Of a stretch of DNA of 64,000 bases, positions 55,700 to 64,000 are shown in pieces; the stretch's first letter is position 1, and each line of letters starts with the position of its first letter. The stretch comes from Jeotgalibacillus sp. ET6 (lineage in GTDB: Bacteria > Bacillota > Bacilli > Bacillales > Jeotgalibacillaceae), in assembly GCF_029667115.1 (NCBI RefSeq), contig NZ_JARUIU010000007.1, positions 1-64,000 of the forward strand, in the 5' to 3' direction. The notes below the pieces were generated by a model, which was given only the letters and a program-made list of their open reading frames with translations, made no database searches and was not told where the DNA came from. The translations under genes and the position numbers were made by a program.

Positions 55700-58600
55700 T
55701 TACTGCTGCTTTAATTCCACATTGTCAATCACGATGTCATGCGTTCCGATTGGGGAACCGGCTTTCCCGAGAAGAAACTTCAAACTTACCGGTTCACTTG
55801 ACGGTGTTTGTACGGTGAATTCATAGCGTGTGCTGTTTTCCTTAAGTTCAGTGGTTTCAGACAAGAATCGTGTGTATTCTGCGTTTTCAATCGTGACCTC
55901 TATGGACCGGTCGACGGTTGATTGAGCTTCAAACGAAAGAGTGTATTCTTTATTTGGCTCTAAAATAAGATTATCCTGGAAGAATTGAACACTCCATGGT
56001 TCCTGGCCTTCCTGGTCAATAAGGATATGCGCCTGGCTGTCTGTATGCTGAATGCTTGCTGAAGCATCAAAGTGAATATAGGATTGCCAAGGTTCTAATC
56101 CGTTTTCAAAATCTCCGTTTTCAAGAGGGAGCGGATTGATTGGGCCGCCCACTTTCTTAAGTGAAATTGTATCGAGCTCCACTTTAACCGGCTTTCCGCC
56201 TAAATGAAAGATCAGCTGAGAATCTAAGTCTGAGACTTCAGGCATTGTGAAACTCATTGCGCTTGCTGCCCAGTCTGTTGTAAGGGGAATTGACTGTTTG
56301 CTGTACGTCACATTCCCATCCTGACTGCGCAGTTCGACTTTAATTTCCCGGGGAATGTCTGCTTTTGCATCAAATATTAGTTCGTATTCCTGTTCACCTT
56401 GAAGCTGGATCCCTTTTTGAACGAGTTGAACATCTTCTGCATGAGCTGTTTCCTTGAGTACCTGAGCGTTTAATACTCGGGAATCAGGATCTACTTCAAT
56501 GGAAGAAGCTTCTTTTGAGTCGATGCTATTCCAGAATAACAGACGGTCCGGAAAGCCTTGATCAAAGGTTCCGTTATATACGAGGTTGCCGTCTGGCAGA
56601 GCCGGTTTTGACGCATCTGCATCCATTTCAGAAGGAGTGGTTTCTTCTATTCTTACATTTCCTATCCATACAGGAAGAGTTGACAGTCCGAGGTTAAATT
56701 CTAACCTGGCGGCAATATCCGTTTCTTCTGTCATTTGGAACACCATTTCATACGTTTCCACCTGATCAGTCAGTTTAAATGATTGGCTGTTTGAATAAGT
56801 GGCATAGTCTCTGTCTGCATCGCCGCTGACTTTTACATTAATGTCCCGGGTGTTTGTTGTTTTCGCATCAAACGTGACCTTATAATAACGGCCTTTTCCA
56901 ATCGTGGCATCCTGAACAAGCTGAACAGCATAGGGCTGATTACCTCCGTTTTGGATATCCACTTTTGCAAAGGAGTGGTCCTCAAGTGAGTCGATTGTTA
57001 CTGCGGCTTGCCCCCCAAAGTCCGGCAGTGTGAGGAAGTACCAGTAATCCGTGTTTGGAACGCCTTCAATTCCCTCTACGCCGTCCCATTCCTCATCAAA
57101 GTTGTTGTTATAAATCAGGTTGCCATCTTCAAGCGGCAATTTTGCGTCCTCCGGCAGCGGCTCGGCTTCGACTACTGGAAGTTCAGGAGTTTGGTAGGGG
57201 CGTCCTGTCAGATCATACACCCGCACATATTCCACATTCATCGATTGAGGGAACATCGTGTCTTCCGTCGGATCCCCATCAAAGTTTCCGCCAATGGCAA
57301 GATTCAGAAGCATGTGAAACGGCTGATCAAATGGTGCAGGGTACGTATGGTTTGCTGAAGCATTCGTTTCTTTGCTGTACCAGTTGTCCTGGGTTTGCGT
57401 AAGTACGCCATCTACATACCAGCGGATTTCTCCCGGTTCCCATTCAACCGAATATACATGTTCATCGGCAATCGTGGATCCATTTTCAAACGTATATTCA
57501 GCGCCGGTGTATTTATTGTTAGGCCATGTTTCACCATAATGAATCGTTCCAATGGCTTCATGAGGACGGCTGCCTTTTGCTTCTAAGATGTCAATTTCTC
57601 CAGAAGCGGCCCAGCCTCCATACAGGTCATCTTCAGGAAGCATCCAAAAAGCCGGCCAGTAGCCTTTTCCTGTTGGTAGAGAAGCCTTCATTTCAAATTT
57701 TCCATAGGTCTTAGAGAAAAGCCCCTTAGTTCTTAACCGGGCAGAGGTATAGGAAAACCCTTCATATTCCTCTTCCTTTGCTGTGATGACCAATTGGCCA
57801 TCTTCTGTTTTGGCGTTTTCAGGGCGGTCGGTGTAGTATTGCTTTTCGTTATTGCCCCAGCCTGAAATAAATTCACCGTTGGCATCAGTAAAGCCGTTGC
57901 CTGTTTCAAATCCCCATTTGGAGCGGTCAATTTCTTCTTTATTAAATTCATCATTCCACACAAGGGACCATGGCGTGACAAATGTGTCTGGATCGTCTGT
58001 TTCCTCACCATTCACTTCAATAGGGCTTTCTAATACGGCTTTTTGAATCAAGCCATCACCCGTAATAGCTGAATGACGGGCTTTTGAAGTGACCTCAAGC
58101 TCTTTCACTACTCCTTCATCCGTGAGGGCAATGTGTGAAAGCGTATTCAAAATTAGTCGTTCTGAAATGCCGTGTAGTTCCAATTGACTTTTCTTATTTT
58201 TATTTCCGTCAGAGGCAGTCGTGATGGTATTAAAATCTCCATACAATGTTACTTTTCCTTCTTTAGAGGAGGCAGGGTGGATAGTGACGTTGTGAAATCC
58301 TTTACTCGTAATCTCACTTTCTTTTAATGTAGCATTTGCATCAATGAACGTCTCATGAACAACTGATTTCCCGCTAACTGTCATAATTGGAGAGTGGGAG
58401 GGGGTTTTTACTATCAGGGTTCGCAAGGTTGTATCAGATAATTCAAGTGTGTCTGGGGCTTTTCCCCTTATGTAGGTCTTTCCAAGAACCCTCACGTTCT
58501 CTAATATAATATTTTTTCCGGCAGCAGGGGTGATAATCAGGTCTCCCAGGATCGTTTGATTTTTCAGTGTAGATTGCTTAAGATTAGTGGTTTTTGAAAT

Positions 58601-58702
58601 GTTATGGCCTTTTGGCTTTGCCTCACTAATCTCCGTGTCATTTGGTACAAAAGGCAGCACGAGAAGAAATACGAGCAGAATGGACACCATTTTTTTGTAC
58701 AT
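55700..58702 (-). CDS. Secreted GH16 beta-glucanase (laminarinase type) with C-terminal CBM modules
   Basis: The 1000-aa protein has a signal peptide (residues 1-28), an N-terminal repetitive, probably beta-helical part (about 40-235), a GH16 domain (about 245-500), and three CBM4/9-like modules (about 525-690, 700-850, 855-1000), each opening with DGN(L/F)xYN or similar. The catalytic motif is GEIDILE at 368-374, with nucleophile E369 and acid/base E374. Known GH16 relatives cut beta-1,3- or 1,3-1,4-glucans. A LacI-type gene lies upstream with an operator-promoter between, so sugar-induced expression is likely. Confidence 0.88.
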   Translation of the reverse strand: MYKKMVSILLVFLLVLPFVPNDTEISEAKPKGHNISKTTNLKQSTLKNQTILGDLIITPAAGKNIILENVRVLGKTYIRGKAPDTLELSDTTLRTLIVKTPSHSPIMTVSGKSVVHETFIDANATLKESEITSKGFHNVTIHPASSKEGKVTLYGDFNTITTASDGNKNKKSQLELHGISERLILNTLSHIALTDEGVVKELEVTSKARHSAITGDGLIQKAVLESPIEVNGEETDDPDTFVTPWSLVWNDEFNKEEIDRSKWGFETGNGFTDANGEFISGWGNNEKQYYTDRPENAKTEDGQLVITAKEEEYEGFSYTSARLRTKGLFSKTYGKFEMKASLPTGKGYWPAFWMLPEDDLYGGWAASGEIDILEAKGSRPHEAIGTIHYGETWPNNKYTGAEYTFENGSTIADEHVYSVEWEPGEIRWYVDGVLTQTQDNWYSKETNASANHTYPAPFDQPFHMLLNLAIGGNFDGDPTEDTMFPQSMNVEYVRVYDLTGRPYQTPELPVVEAEPLPEDAKLPLEDGNLIYNNNFDEEWDGVEGIEGVPNTDYWYFLTLPDFGGQAAVTIDSLEDHSFAKVDIQNGGNQPYAVQLVQDATIGKGRYYKVTFDAKTTNTRDINVKVSGDADRDYATYSNSQSFKLTDQVETYEMVFQMTEETDIAARLEFNLGLSTLPVWIGNVRIEETTPSEMDADASKPALPDGNLVYNGTFDQGFPDRLLFWNSIDSKEASSIEVDPDSRVLNAQVLKETAHAEDVQLVQKGIQLQGEQEYELIFDAKADIPREIKVELRSQDGNVTYSKQSIPLTTDWAASAMSFTMPEVSDLDSQLIFHLGGKPVKVELDTISLKKVGGPINPLPLENGDFENGLEPWQSYIHFDASASIQHTDSQAHILIDQEGQEPWSVQFFQDNLILEPNKEYTLSFEAQSTVDRSIEVTIENAEYTRFLSETTELKENSTRYEFTVQTPSSEPVSLKFLLGKAGSPIGTHDIVIDNVELKQQ

Positions 58703-58723
58703 TTAAACGCCTCCTTTTAATAA

Positions 58724-58739
58724 TGTCTTACGTGGGACA
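58724..58739. promoter_or_regulatory. Candidate LacI-type operator before the GH16 gene
   Basis: TGTCTTACGTGGGACA has outer TGTC/GACA arms and a central ACGT, the CG-centred form of LacI-family sites. It overlaps the expected transcript start. Confidence 0.5.
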
Positions 58740-58749
58740 TTTGATTATA

Positions 58750-58778
58750 ACTATAAAAGCATCTTCACGTTTTGACAA
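58750..58778 (-). promoter_or_regulatory. GH16 promoter
   Basis: On the minus strand TTGTCA (58773-58778) and TATAGT (58750-58755) are 17 bases apart, with AAAAGGAGGCG further on before the ATG. Confidence 0.65.
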
Positions 58779-58853
58779 CATTTTTTTACAATAATAAATG
58801 CGTTATATGTAAAATTCTTTGCTGCATGAAACGATCAGTATGCTTTATAGGAG

Positions 58854-59870
58854 TCATTTTAATGGCGCACAAGAATTTCGCTCGATCAAAGCTGCATGAA
58901 AAGAGGGAGGTTTGATCATCGGCTCATCTTCTATTTGCTGAACGAGCTGTTCAACTAAAGAAGCGGCCATTTCAACTCTTGGTACATTCATCGTCGTTAA
59001 AGCAGGTGTTGTGTATTGAGTTAGGAGGACATTATCAAATCCAATGAGGGAAACGTCATCCGGCACACTGAGACCGGCTTCATTTAAAGCCTTCAATGCC
59101 CCAAAGGCAATTAAATCGTTGGAGCAGACAATCGCTGTCGGCAGGGCTTTTTGACTTATCCAATGATGGACGGCTTCATAGCCTGCCTGCTCGACGAACC
59201 GGCCTTTGAAAATTTTTTGTTCCGGGATGTCAGCTTCTTTTAATGCTTCCAAGTAGCCATTCAGGCGTTCATTGGCAGCTGGATTTTCTTCCTCACCCGT
59301 AATAATGGCTATGTCCTTATGGCCGAGTTCAATCAGGTAGTTGGTCGCAGTCTTCGCTCCTTCTTCGTTGCACAACAGCGGGATGGGAACGACGGGGTGA
59401 CGCTCGCTCACATTATTTTGGTCAAATAGACCGACGATAAATCCGGCAGAAATGATTGAATCCACAATCGATTGAACATTTGTCCAGCTGATAATCATGC
59501 CGGCATCGATGCTTTTTTCCCTGTACAGCTTCAAAATTGGTGCGGGGTCTGTCACATCTGTGGTCGTCACAAGCACGTTGTAGCCTCTTTCTGATGAAGA
59601 CCTGATCATCGAGCCGATGACGACACTGTAAAAAAGATCATCCGAATAAATATCATGCTTCGCCGGATCCTGTATGATAAAAAGCCCGATGGTACGGGTT
59701 TTTTTCTTTACCAGCCGTCTTGCTGACACATTTGGATGGTATTGATGCTCATTCATGATTTTAAGAATGCGGTCGCGCGTCTCCGGTTTAACCTGAGGAG
59801 ATTGGTTTAACACACGCTGCACCGTCTTTCTTGATACTCCTGCAAGGTTTGCAATATCAAAAATGTCCAT
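58854..59870 (-). CDS. LacI-family transcriptional regulator
   Basis: The 338-aa regulator has the LacI helix-turn-helix at the start (DIANLAGVSRKTVQRVLNQS) and the hinge (PNVSARRLVKKKT), then a periplasmic-binding-protein-like ligand domain (about 60-335; FVEQAGYEAVHHWI, AIVCSNDLIAFGALKAL, LIGFDNV). It lies 151 bp upstream of the GH16 gene in the same direction; a beta-glucan oligosaccharide ligand is inferred. Its ATG has GGAGG. Confidence 0.88.
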   Translation of the reverse strand: MDIFDIANLAGVSRKTVQRVLNQSPQVKPETRDRILKIMNEHQYHPNVSARRLVKKKTRTIGLFIIQDPAKHDIYSDDLFYSVVIGSMIRSSSERGYNVLVTTTDVTDPAPILKLYREKSIDAGMIISWTNVQSIVDSIISAGFIVGLFDQNNVSERHPVVPIPLLCNEEGAKTATNYLIELGHKDIAIITGEEENPAANERLNGYLEALKEADIPEQKIFKGRFVEQAGYEAVHHWISQKALPTAIVCSNDLIAFGALKALNEAGLSVPDDVSLIGFDNVLLTQYTTPALTTMNVPRVEMAASLVEQLVQQIEDEPMIKPPSFHAALIERNSCAPLK

Positions 59871-60109
59871 AGGATCCTCCTGAAATGTTCATCTTTCGTT
59901 ATGTTTAAGTATACCGGATGATAGAATGATTTTATATGCGAGTGATTTTGGATTGGAAATGGCGTGTAAATAAATTTCCGTCGATAGATAAGGAGACTGG
60001 AATATAAACGGTATAAAAAACTTTAAGCTGATTCAAAAAAGTCCCTTTTATTTCTCATGGTGTTTTTGGTTATCAGTGATGTACTGACACAAAATCAGTT
60101 GGCCGAAGT

Positions 60110-60403
60110 TTGAATCTTGGTACCATTACAGATGTGTCTTTAGTTCATGCAGAGAGCTTGAAACTCACAGAGGCCGTTCTGGTGGAGCTTATGCCTGAAG
60201 AGCCGCTTCTAGGGTTTGGCGCTTGGGGGCCAGACGATACCCCAGCGTTACTACTGCCCGAGAATTGGGAGGAACGTATTGATGCTGTTCACGCAAAAAT
60301 AAAGCCAAAAGAAGAATGGAACCTTGTGTTTGCTTTAACTTCTTCTTCACCGGACACGGGTTCTGCCGATTCCATTAAGAAAGAATACAAAGATACTGAA
60401 TGA
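60110..60403 (+). pseudogene. Open frame, probably part of a broken gene
   Basis: A 97-aa frame opens at TTG 60110 without a clear ribosome site and contains FGAWGPDDTPALLLPENWEE. After its TGA stop the same frame continues 27 codons (KSFEQETRIRYFITSG) to TAA 60487. The two pieces together read like the end of one protein, not recognised. It may be a relic. Confidence 0.35.
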
Positions 60404-60725
60404 AAAAGCTTTGAACAGGAAACACGGATCCGCTATTTTATTACGTCCGGAACATGTGAGGAAGTGTTGAAGGAGAACTCTGTCTAAAGAAAAAGACCGT
60501 TCCCTGCTGGAAACGGTATTGAATCTATGTAGGATTTGGTGAAAAGGCTAATGAATGGATTTAACCTCATAAAACCTGTCGGATCTTCTTCATTAAATTC
60601 CCGGATTAAATGACAGGGATATGTGGTAATGCAATAGAAAACGGCACATACGGTGTAACTGTTTGATGAAAATCCGGTTTATTCTTACTATATATAATAT
60701 GACGATATGCAGAAAGGATGGTTGG
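60404..60725. other. Intergenic stretch
   Basis: Apart from the continuation of the frame above to 60487, I see no gene. AAGGATGG at about 60714-60721 is the ribosome site of the following small gene. Confidence 0.35.
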
Positions 60726-60950
60726 TTGATAAGCATAAAGAGAACAATCCTCATAGCTTCACTTGTGTTATTTATTGTTGCCATCGTTGGCATGAATATT
60801 GGTTTTTTCCTTCCTTTATTCTTCCTGGCATTAATCGGAGGTACTACAGGCATCATTTCTATAAAGGAAGAGTCAAAGGCTGAGGGGTATCTGATGGCAA
60901 GTCTAAGTGGTGTATTGCTGGCAGTATCCGTTTTGGGTATGATTATTTAA
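60726..60950 (+). CDS. Small membrane protein
   Basis: A 74-aa protein from TTG 60726 after AAGGATGG. Two to three hydrophobic helices (RTILIASLVLFIVAIVGM; FFLPLFFLALIGGTTGII; LMASLSGVLLAVSVLGMII) flank a short charged loop. This is the composition of many uncharacterised Bacillus membrane proteins. Upstream ATG 60663 would add 21 residues but lacks a site. Confidence 0.55.
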   Translation: MISIKRTILIASLVLFIVAIVGMNIGFFLPLFFLALIGGTTGIISIKEESKAEGYLMASLSGVLLAVSVLGMII

Positions 60951-61192
60951 TTTAAAATGAGGATCATCCTAAGCAGACTCTCGTTTACAGCTGTATAACG
61001 TATAACAGTTTCAAAGGAATTTGAATCTAATATAATTCCTTTTCCATCTTTTTTTCATTTCATCAGTTATTCAAGCAACTGATTGATATATTCATCAGAA
61101 TGGCGTCTGGATCAGTATAAGTGAAAGTTTGTTTTATTGGATGAGCTAAGAAAACTTTACCAGAAATAAAAAGAGATAGGTTGGTTCTCGAA

Positions 61193-61465
61193 ATGACAGC
61201 AAAAAAGAAATCACAGGAATGGACTGAAGCCAAAAAACGATGCCGCTTGAATGAAAATGAGCTAAAGATGGCTAAAGAGCTGGGCATGACCCCAAAAAGT
61301 TTGATAAAAAACATCCCTGCTCCTAATCAAAAATAGAAGGCACCCGTTAATGTCTGGATTCGTGAGCTTTATGAGAATAAATTTGGAGAGGTATTGTTAC
61401 AAGATAAAGAGCAAAGGAACACTGCCTCCAAACATAAAATAAGTGACGAGGATTTGCCTTTTTAA
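61193..61465 (+). pseudogene. Small conserved-type gene interrupted by in-frame TAG
   Basis: From ATG 61193 the frame reads MTAKKKSQEWTEAKKRCR then MAKELGMTPKSLIKNIPAPNQK and stops at TAG 61334-61336. The same frame continues KAPVNVWIRELYENKFGE to a TAA at 61463. Replacing TAG by TGG restores an uninterrupted 90-codon gene, and I recall Bacillus hypothetical proteins with the same text joined by Trp. It is not long enough to name. Either a recent nonsense mutation or a sequencing error. Confidence 0.65.
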
Positions 61466-61498
61466 CGATTGAGGAGAGGGGTTAAACAGGTGTTGAAA

Positions 61499-61540
61499 GG
61501 ATAGGACGTTAAGGGAATGATTACCCAAAAACGCCTATCC
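61499..61540 (-). terminator. Possible terminator of the bla operon
   Basis: GGATAGG-A-CGTT at 61499-61510 pairs with AACG-C-CTATCC at 61529-61540 with one internal mismatch. It overlaps the blaI stop. The T-run on the minus strand is short. Confidence 0.4.
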
Positions 61541-61923
61541 TATTTCTTATTCTCTTTCTTGTTTAAGATCGATCTTAATTCTTTAATCTCATCTTCTGAC
61601 AGGTCTTCATCCTCAATAAACTGAACGAGCATGGACTTTAATGTCCCGTCATAAAACCGTTTTAAAAAGGATTTTGTTTTGGCACGCTGGCACTCATCTT
61701 GAGAATACAGCGGGTAGAATGTAAAAACTCTAAGGTCCTTATGGACGCCAACAACCTCTTTTTTCGTAAGGCGGTCCAATAGGGTGCGTACGGTTTTGGG
61801 ACTCCAGCCTGTTTGTTCCTGCAGTGAAGAGATAATCTCGTTTGCTGTTTGGGGAGAGTTTGCCCAAAGCACCTTCAGGACTTCCCATTCCGACTCTGAA
61901 ATAGGGGGTATTTGATTGGTCAC
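61540..61923 (-). CDS. blaI: BlaI/MecI-family penicillinase repressor
   Basis: A 127-aa repressor with a winged helix (residues about 5-75; ISESEWEVLKVLWANSPQTANEII and WSPKTVRTLLDRLTKKEVVG) and a helical dimer tail. The cleavage region cut after BlaR1 activation lies near RVFTFYPL. It represses the bla genes until BlaR1 senses a beta-lactam. It is the last gene of the bla-blaR1-blaI series. Confidence 0.92.
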   Translation of the reverse strand: MTNQIPPISESEWEVLKVLWANSPQTANEIISSLQEQTGWSPKTVRTLLDRLTKKEVVGVHKDLRVFTFYPLYSQDECQRAKTKSFLKRFYDGTLKSMLVQFIEDEDLSEDEIKELRSILNKKENKK

Positions 61924-61944
61924 ATGAATCCCTTCCTTTTCTTC

Positions 61945-63714
61945 TTACTTTAAGCCTTTTTTTCGCAAAATGTTGTTTGTTATGTCAACGGCTTTACTGC
62001 CGCTGGCATGGCGGTTATTTTCAATATTGGTGGCAAAAAAGTAGGTGCTTTGTTCCGTTTCTGCATAGCCAATGAACCAGCCATTCACGTTTTGACCGTT
62101 GACCGTTCCTGTACCGGTCTTGCCATAAAGTGTAACCCCGTCCCGTGTCTCCAGTCTGATTGCATCTTTAATGAATTGAACGTTTTCACGATCGAAGCCA
62201 AATTCGTTTGTATAGAAGTCCTTAAGAATCTGGACCTGTTCAATGGGTGAAATCCTGAGGGAAGACTCAAGCCAAAAGCCTTCAATTCCGCCCGATACAT
62301 TCTGATTCCCGTACTGAATGTGATTTAGGTAGGATTGTATGTTCTTCATTTTCGTCTTTTTATCGAGCTGCTGGAAATACCAGGTCACAGAATTTTCCAT
62401 TGCAGTATAGATCGTTTGATTGCGATTCCAGCTTTCATAGGGATAGGGGTTTCCATTCCACTGCATAAAGCTGTCATCACGTGTGGTCACACCTGCCTCC
62501 AGTGCAAATAATGCACTGTAAATTTTATACGTGGAGTTCGGCGAAACGCGTAACGTGCTTCGGTCTTCATTATAGATGGTGTATTTCTCTTCGTGTAAAT
62601 CATACAGAACAAAGCTGCCTTCGTGTTCACCGAAAAATGCACTTAAATCCTCATAGTCTGTCCGGCTGTTGTCAAAATCAATCCGATCCTCACCCCAAGG
62701 GATCGCAGAAACGGCTGGGGCCTGACTTACGACTGTCCCGGCAAGAAGAAGAAAAACCAGAATGCTTTTTAGTTTATCCCACTTAGTTTCGGTTTTAAAG
62801 TCAGCAATCCGTTCAATCCGCTTTTTTACCTGTTTTTTGGGGCTGGCCAGCTGGTTCCCCATTGAGAAGTGGGCAGACAGAAAGGATTTATCGGCAAATT
62901 TAATAATGGTGTTTCCGTAAGCTATGCGCTGATTATGATCTAATTTTTTCAGGACAGCATGGTCACAAGCGATTTCCCTATCCATTCTCATTTCCCTGAA
63001 GGCCATCCAGATTAGCGGGTTAAACCAGTACAACAGTTGAAAAAGGATAATCAAATAATTTGTTGCAATATCTTTATATTTATAATGCTGTAATTCATGA
63101 AGCAAAATATGTTTTATTTCGTCCAAGTTCAGCGATGCTTCAGCGTCCTGCGGCAGGATGATATAGGTTTTAACGAGCCCAAACGTTAATGGGGAGCTGA
63201 TCAGATTTGATTGCGCCAACACCAGAGGCTTTTTTACAGCGACCATTTGCTTGCATTGTTCAAATAATGATAAAACCCCGGGGTTTGTCACTGGCATTAA
63301 AGACTTTTTTATTTGTTGCTGCTTTGTCCAGGCATGGATGACAAAAGCACCCATCATGAACACACCTGAAATCCATATGATGGTAAACACCTGATTTGAA
63401 AAGGTCAAGTCCGTTCGATTAACGGAGAGGGAGAAGTCTTGCATCCATTTTCCGCTTTCCAATCCAATGTTTTCGGCGGGAGTGCCTGCAGAGAGCAAAC
63501 TCCTTCCTGGATTCTCATTCTCCATAAACGGACTGCCAGAGTTCAATAATTGCGCAGGCAGATAAGGAAGCAGTAAAGCGAGTAGAAACACGAACCAGAG
63601 GTTGTACGTCCATGTCGGTGTCAATTGGCTTTTAAGCAGTTTTCTCATCAGCAGGACAAGGAGCACCATGACAGAAGAGAAAAACAAACTGACTGCCAAG
63701 TGGAGGGTAGACAT
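61945..63714 (-). CDS. blaR1: BlaR1 beta-lactam sensor-transducer (M56 metalloprotease and penicillin-binding domain)
   Basis: At 589 aa it matches BlaR1/MecR1. The N-terminal half has four membrane helices and the M56 zinc protease motif LLHELQHYKYKD. The C-terminal half is an extracellular class D-type sensor with the acylated Ser in SPNSTYKIYSALFAL, SVTWYFQQLD (SxV-like), and GKTGTG. Beta-lactam acylation activates the protease and leads to loss of BlaI. It precedes blaI by 21 bp. Confidence 0.93.
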   Translation of the reverse strand: MSTLHLAVSLFFSSVMVLLVLLMRKLLKSQLTPTWTYNLWFVFLLALLLPYLPAQLLNSGSPFMENENPGRSLLSAGTPAENIGLESGKWMQDFSLSVNRTDLTFSNQVFTIIWISGVFMMGAFVIHAWTKQQQIKKSLMPVTNPGVLSLFEQCKQMVAVKKPLVLAQSNLISSPLTFGLVKTYIILPQDAEASLNLDEIKHILLHELQHYKYKDIATNYLIILFQLLYWFNPLIWMAFREMRMDREIACDHAVLKKLDHNQRIAYGNTIIKFADKSFLSAHFSMGNQLASPKKQVKKRIERIADFKTETKWDKLKSILVFLLLAGTVVSQAPAVSAIPWGEDRIDFDNSRTDYEDLSAFFGEHEGSFVLYDLHEEKYTIYNEDRSTLRVSPNSTYKIYSALFALEAGVTTRDDSFMQWNGNPYPYESWNRNQTIYTAMENSVTWYFQQLDKKTKMKNIQSYLNHIQYGNQNVSGGIEGFWLESSLRISPIEQVQILKDFYTNEFGFDRENVQFIKDAIRLETRDGVTLYGKTGTGTVNGQNVNGWFIGYAETEQSTYFFATNIENNRHASGSKAVDITNNILRKKGLK

Positions 63715-63851
63715 ATGTACAACCCCTTTCTATAAAAGTATCTATTAAAAGCTTTAAACTCGCGCTCTGTTTAGTATGAATCTACCACAAAGAAAGTTTA
63801 TGAACACATAGATTTAATAAAAAAAGCTAAATAGAGTTTGGGATTGGGCTT

Positions 63852-64000
63852 TTATTTAAACGTGTCGAGCGTAATTTTGGCAGCCTCCGCGATAAGTGCA
63901 TCGTCATACTCCGCATCCTCTTTATCCTTCTTCGACATGGTGGCGATGAGGATTGGTTTTCTGTCAGGAGGTCTTACAACGGCAATATCATTTCTTGTTC
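63852..64000 (-). CDS. Class A beta-lactamase, C-terminal part (runs off the window)
   Basis: The minus strand encodes 49 codons ending in a TAA at 63852: [19 protein letters not shown], then [20 protein letters not shown]. This is the end of a class A penicillinase (after the KTG and GYGTRND strand). Class A enzymes hydrolyse the beta-lactam ring via an active-site Ser, which lies outside the window. It is the first gene of the resistance unit with blaR1 and blaI. Confidence 0.88.
   Translation of the reverse strand, partial: TRNDIAVVRPPDRKPILIATMSKKDKEDAEYDDALIAEAAKITLDTFK

Noticed and set aside
63700-63725. TACATATGTC over the blaR1 start as a BlaI operator
   Set aside because: Core TACA-N2-TGTA has one mismatch and lacks extended flanking symmetry; it may be chance around an ATATG start.

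Overview
The window is a chromosomal segment of a Gram-positive, spore-forming-type bacterium of the order Bacillales (Bacillaceae-like). The evidence is a long block in B. subtilis ydi order (tsaE, tsaB, rimI, tsaD, DnaA-box cluster, ydiF, rex, tatA, tatC, ydiK, ydiL, groES, groEL), AGGAGG-type ribosome sites with frequent TTG and GTG starts, a CIRCE operator and sigma-A-like promoters. Genus and species cannot be read from this sequence alone.

Layout. 1-10.5 kb is conserved core: the end of a tRNA-Asp gene, the t6A tRNA-modification operon, a tandem array of DnaA boxes, an ABC-F ATPase, the redox repressor Rex, a minimal TatA/TatC pair, two membrane-protein genes and the HrcA-controlled groESL operon. 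10.6-15.0 kb is an AT-rich accessory patch. It holds a membrane-anchored DUF4041/GIY-YIG nuclease that matches the architecture of the anti-phage protein SNIPE, a two-gene unit with a PD-(D/E)XK nuclease, and a lone protein with an HNH-associated-type motif. 15.3-20.7 kb carries a WYL-regulator operon with a duplicated operator, a GAF-STAS stress regulator and a second alkylation-repair gene.

21.2-27.3 kb is the most striking locus. Five tandem paralogous lipoprotein genes are followed by a 616-residue protein with an N-terminal lipase-like domain and a helical C-terminal part, then a 114-residue helical protein. I read it as a Bacillus version of the reverse-domain type VII secreted lipase toxin TslA, with an expanded array of surface lipoproteins as immunity candidates. 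It is bracketed by about 190-bp direct repeats that contain the 3' end of the neighbouring ABC permease gene, so the locus has been through duplication or recombination.

27.4-32 kb is a BceRSAB-type peptide-sensing and detoxification module. 32-49 kb is a mosaic of single-gene units (M81 and S51 peptidases, a streptothricin-acetyltransferase-like GNAT, DinB, SDR, a two-component system beside an RND pump, an ankyrin protein, a PAS histidine kinase) with two nonsense-broken genes and one decayed stretch. 49-60 kb covers envelope and signalling functions: a sugar-nucleotide epimerase, a glycosyltransferase, a GGDEF-EAL protein, GDPD, and a 1000-residue secreted GH16 glucanase with an adjacent LacI regulator. 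The right end is a bla-blaR1-blaI beta-lactam-resistance unit, with bla cut by the window edge. No rRNA, CRISPR array, transposase or integrase was seen.
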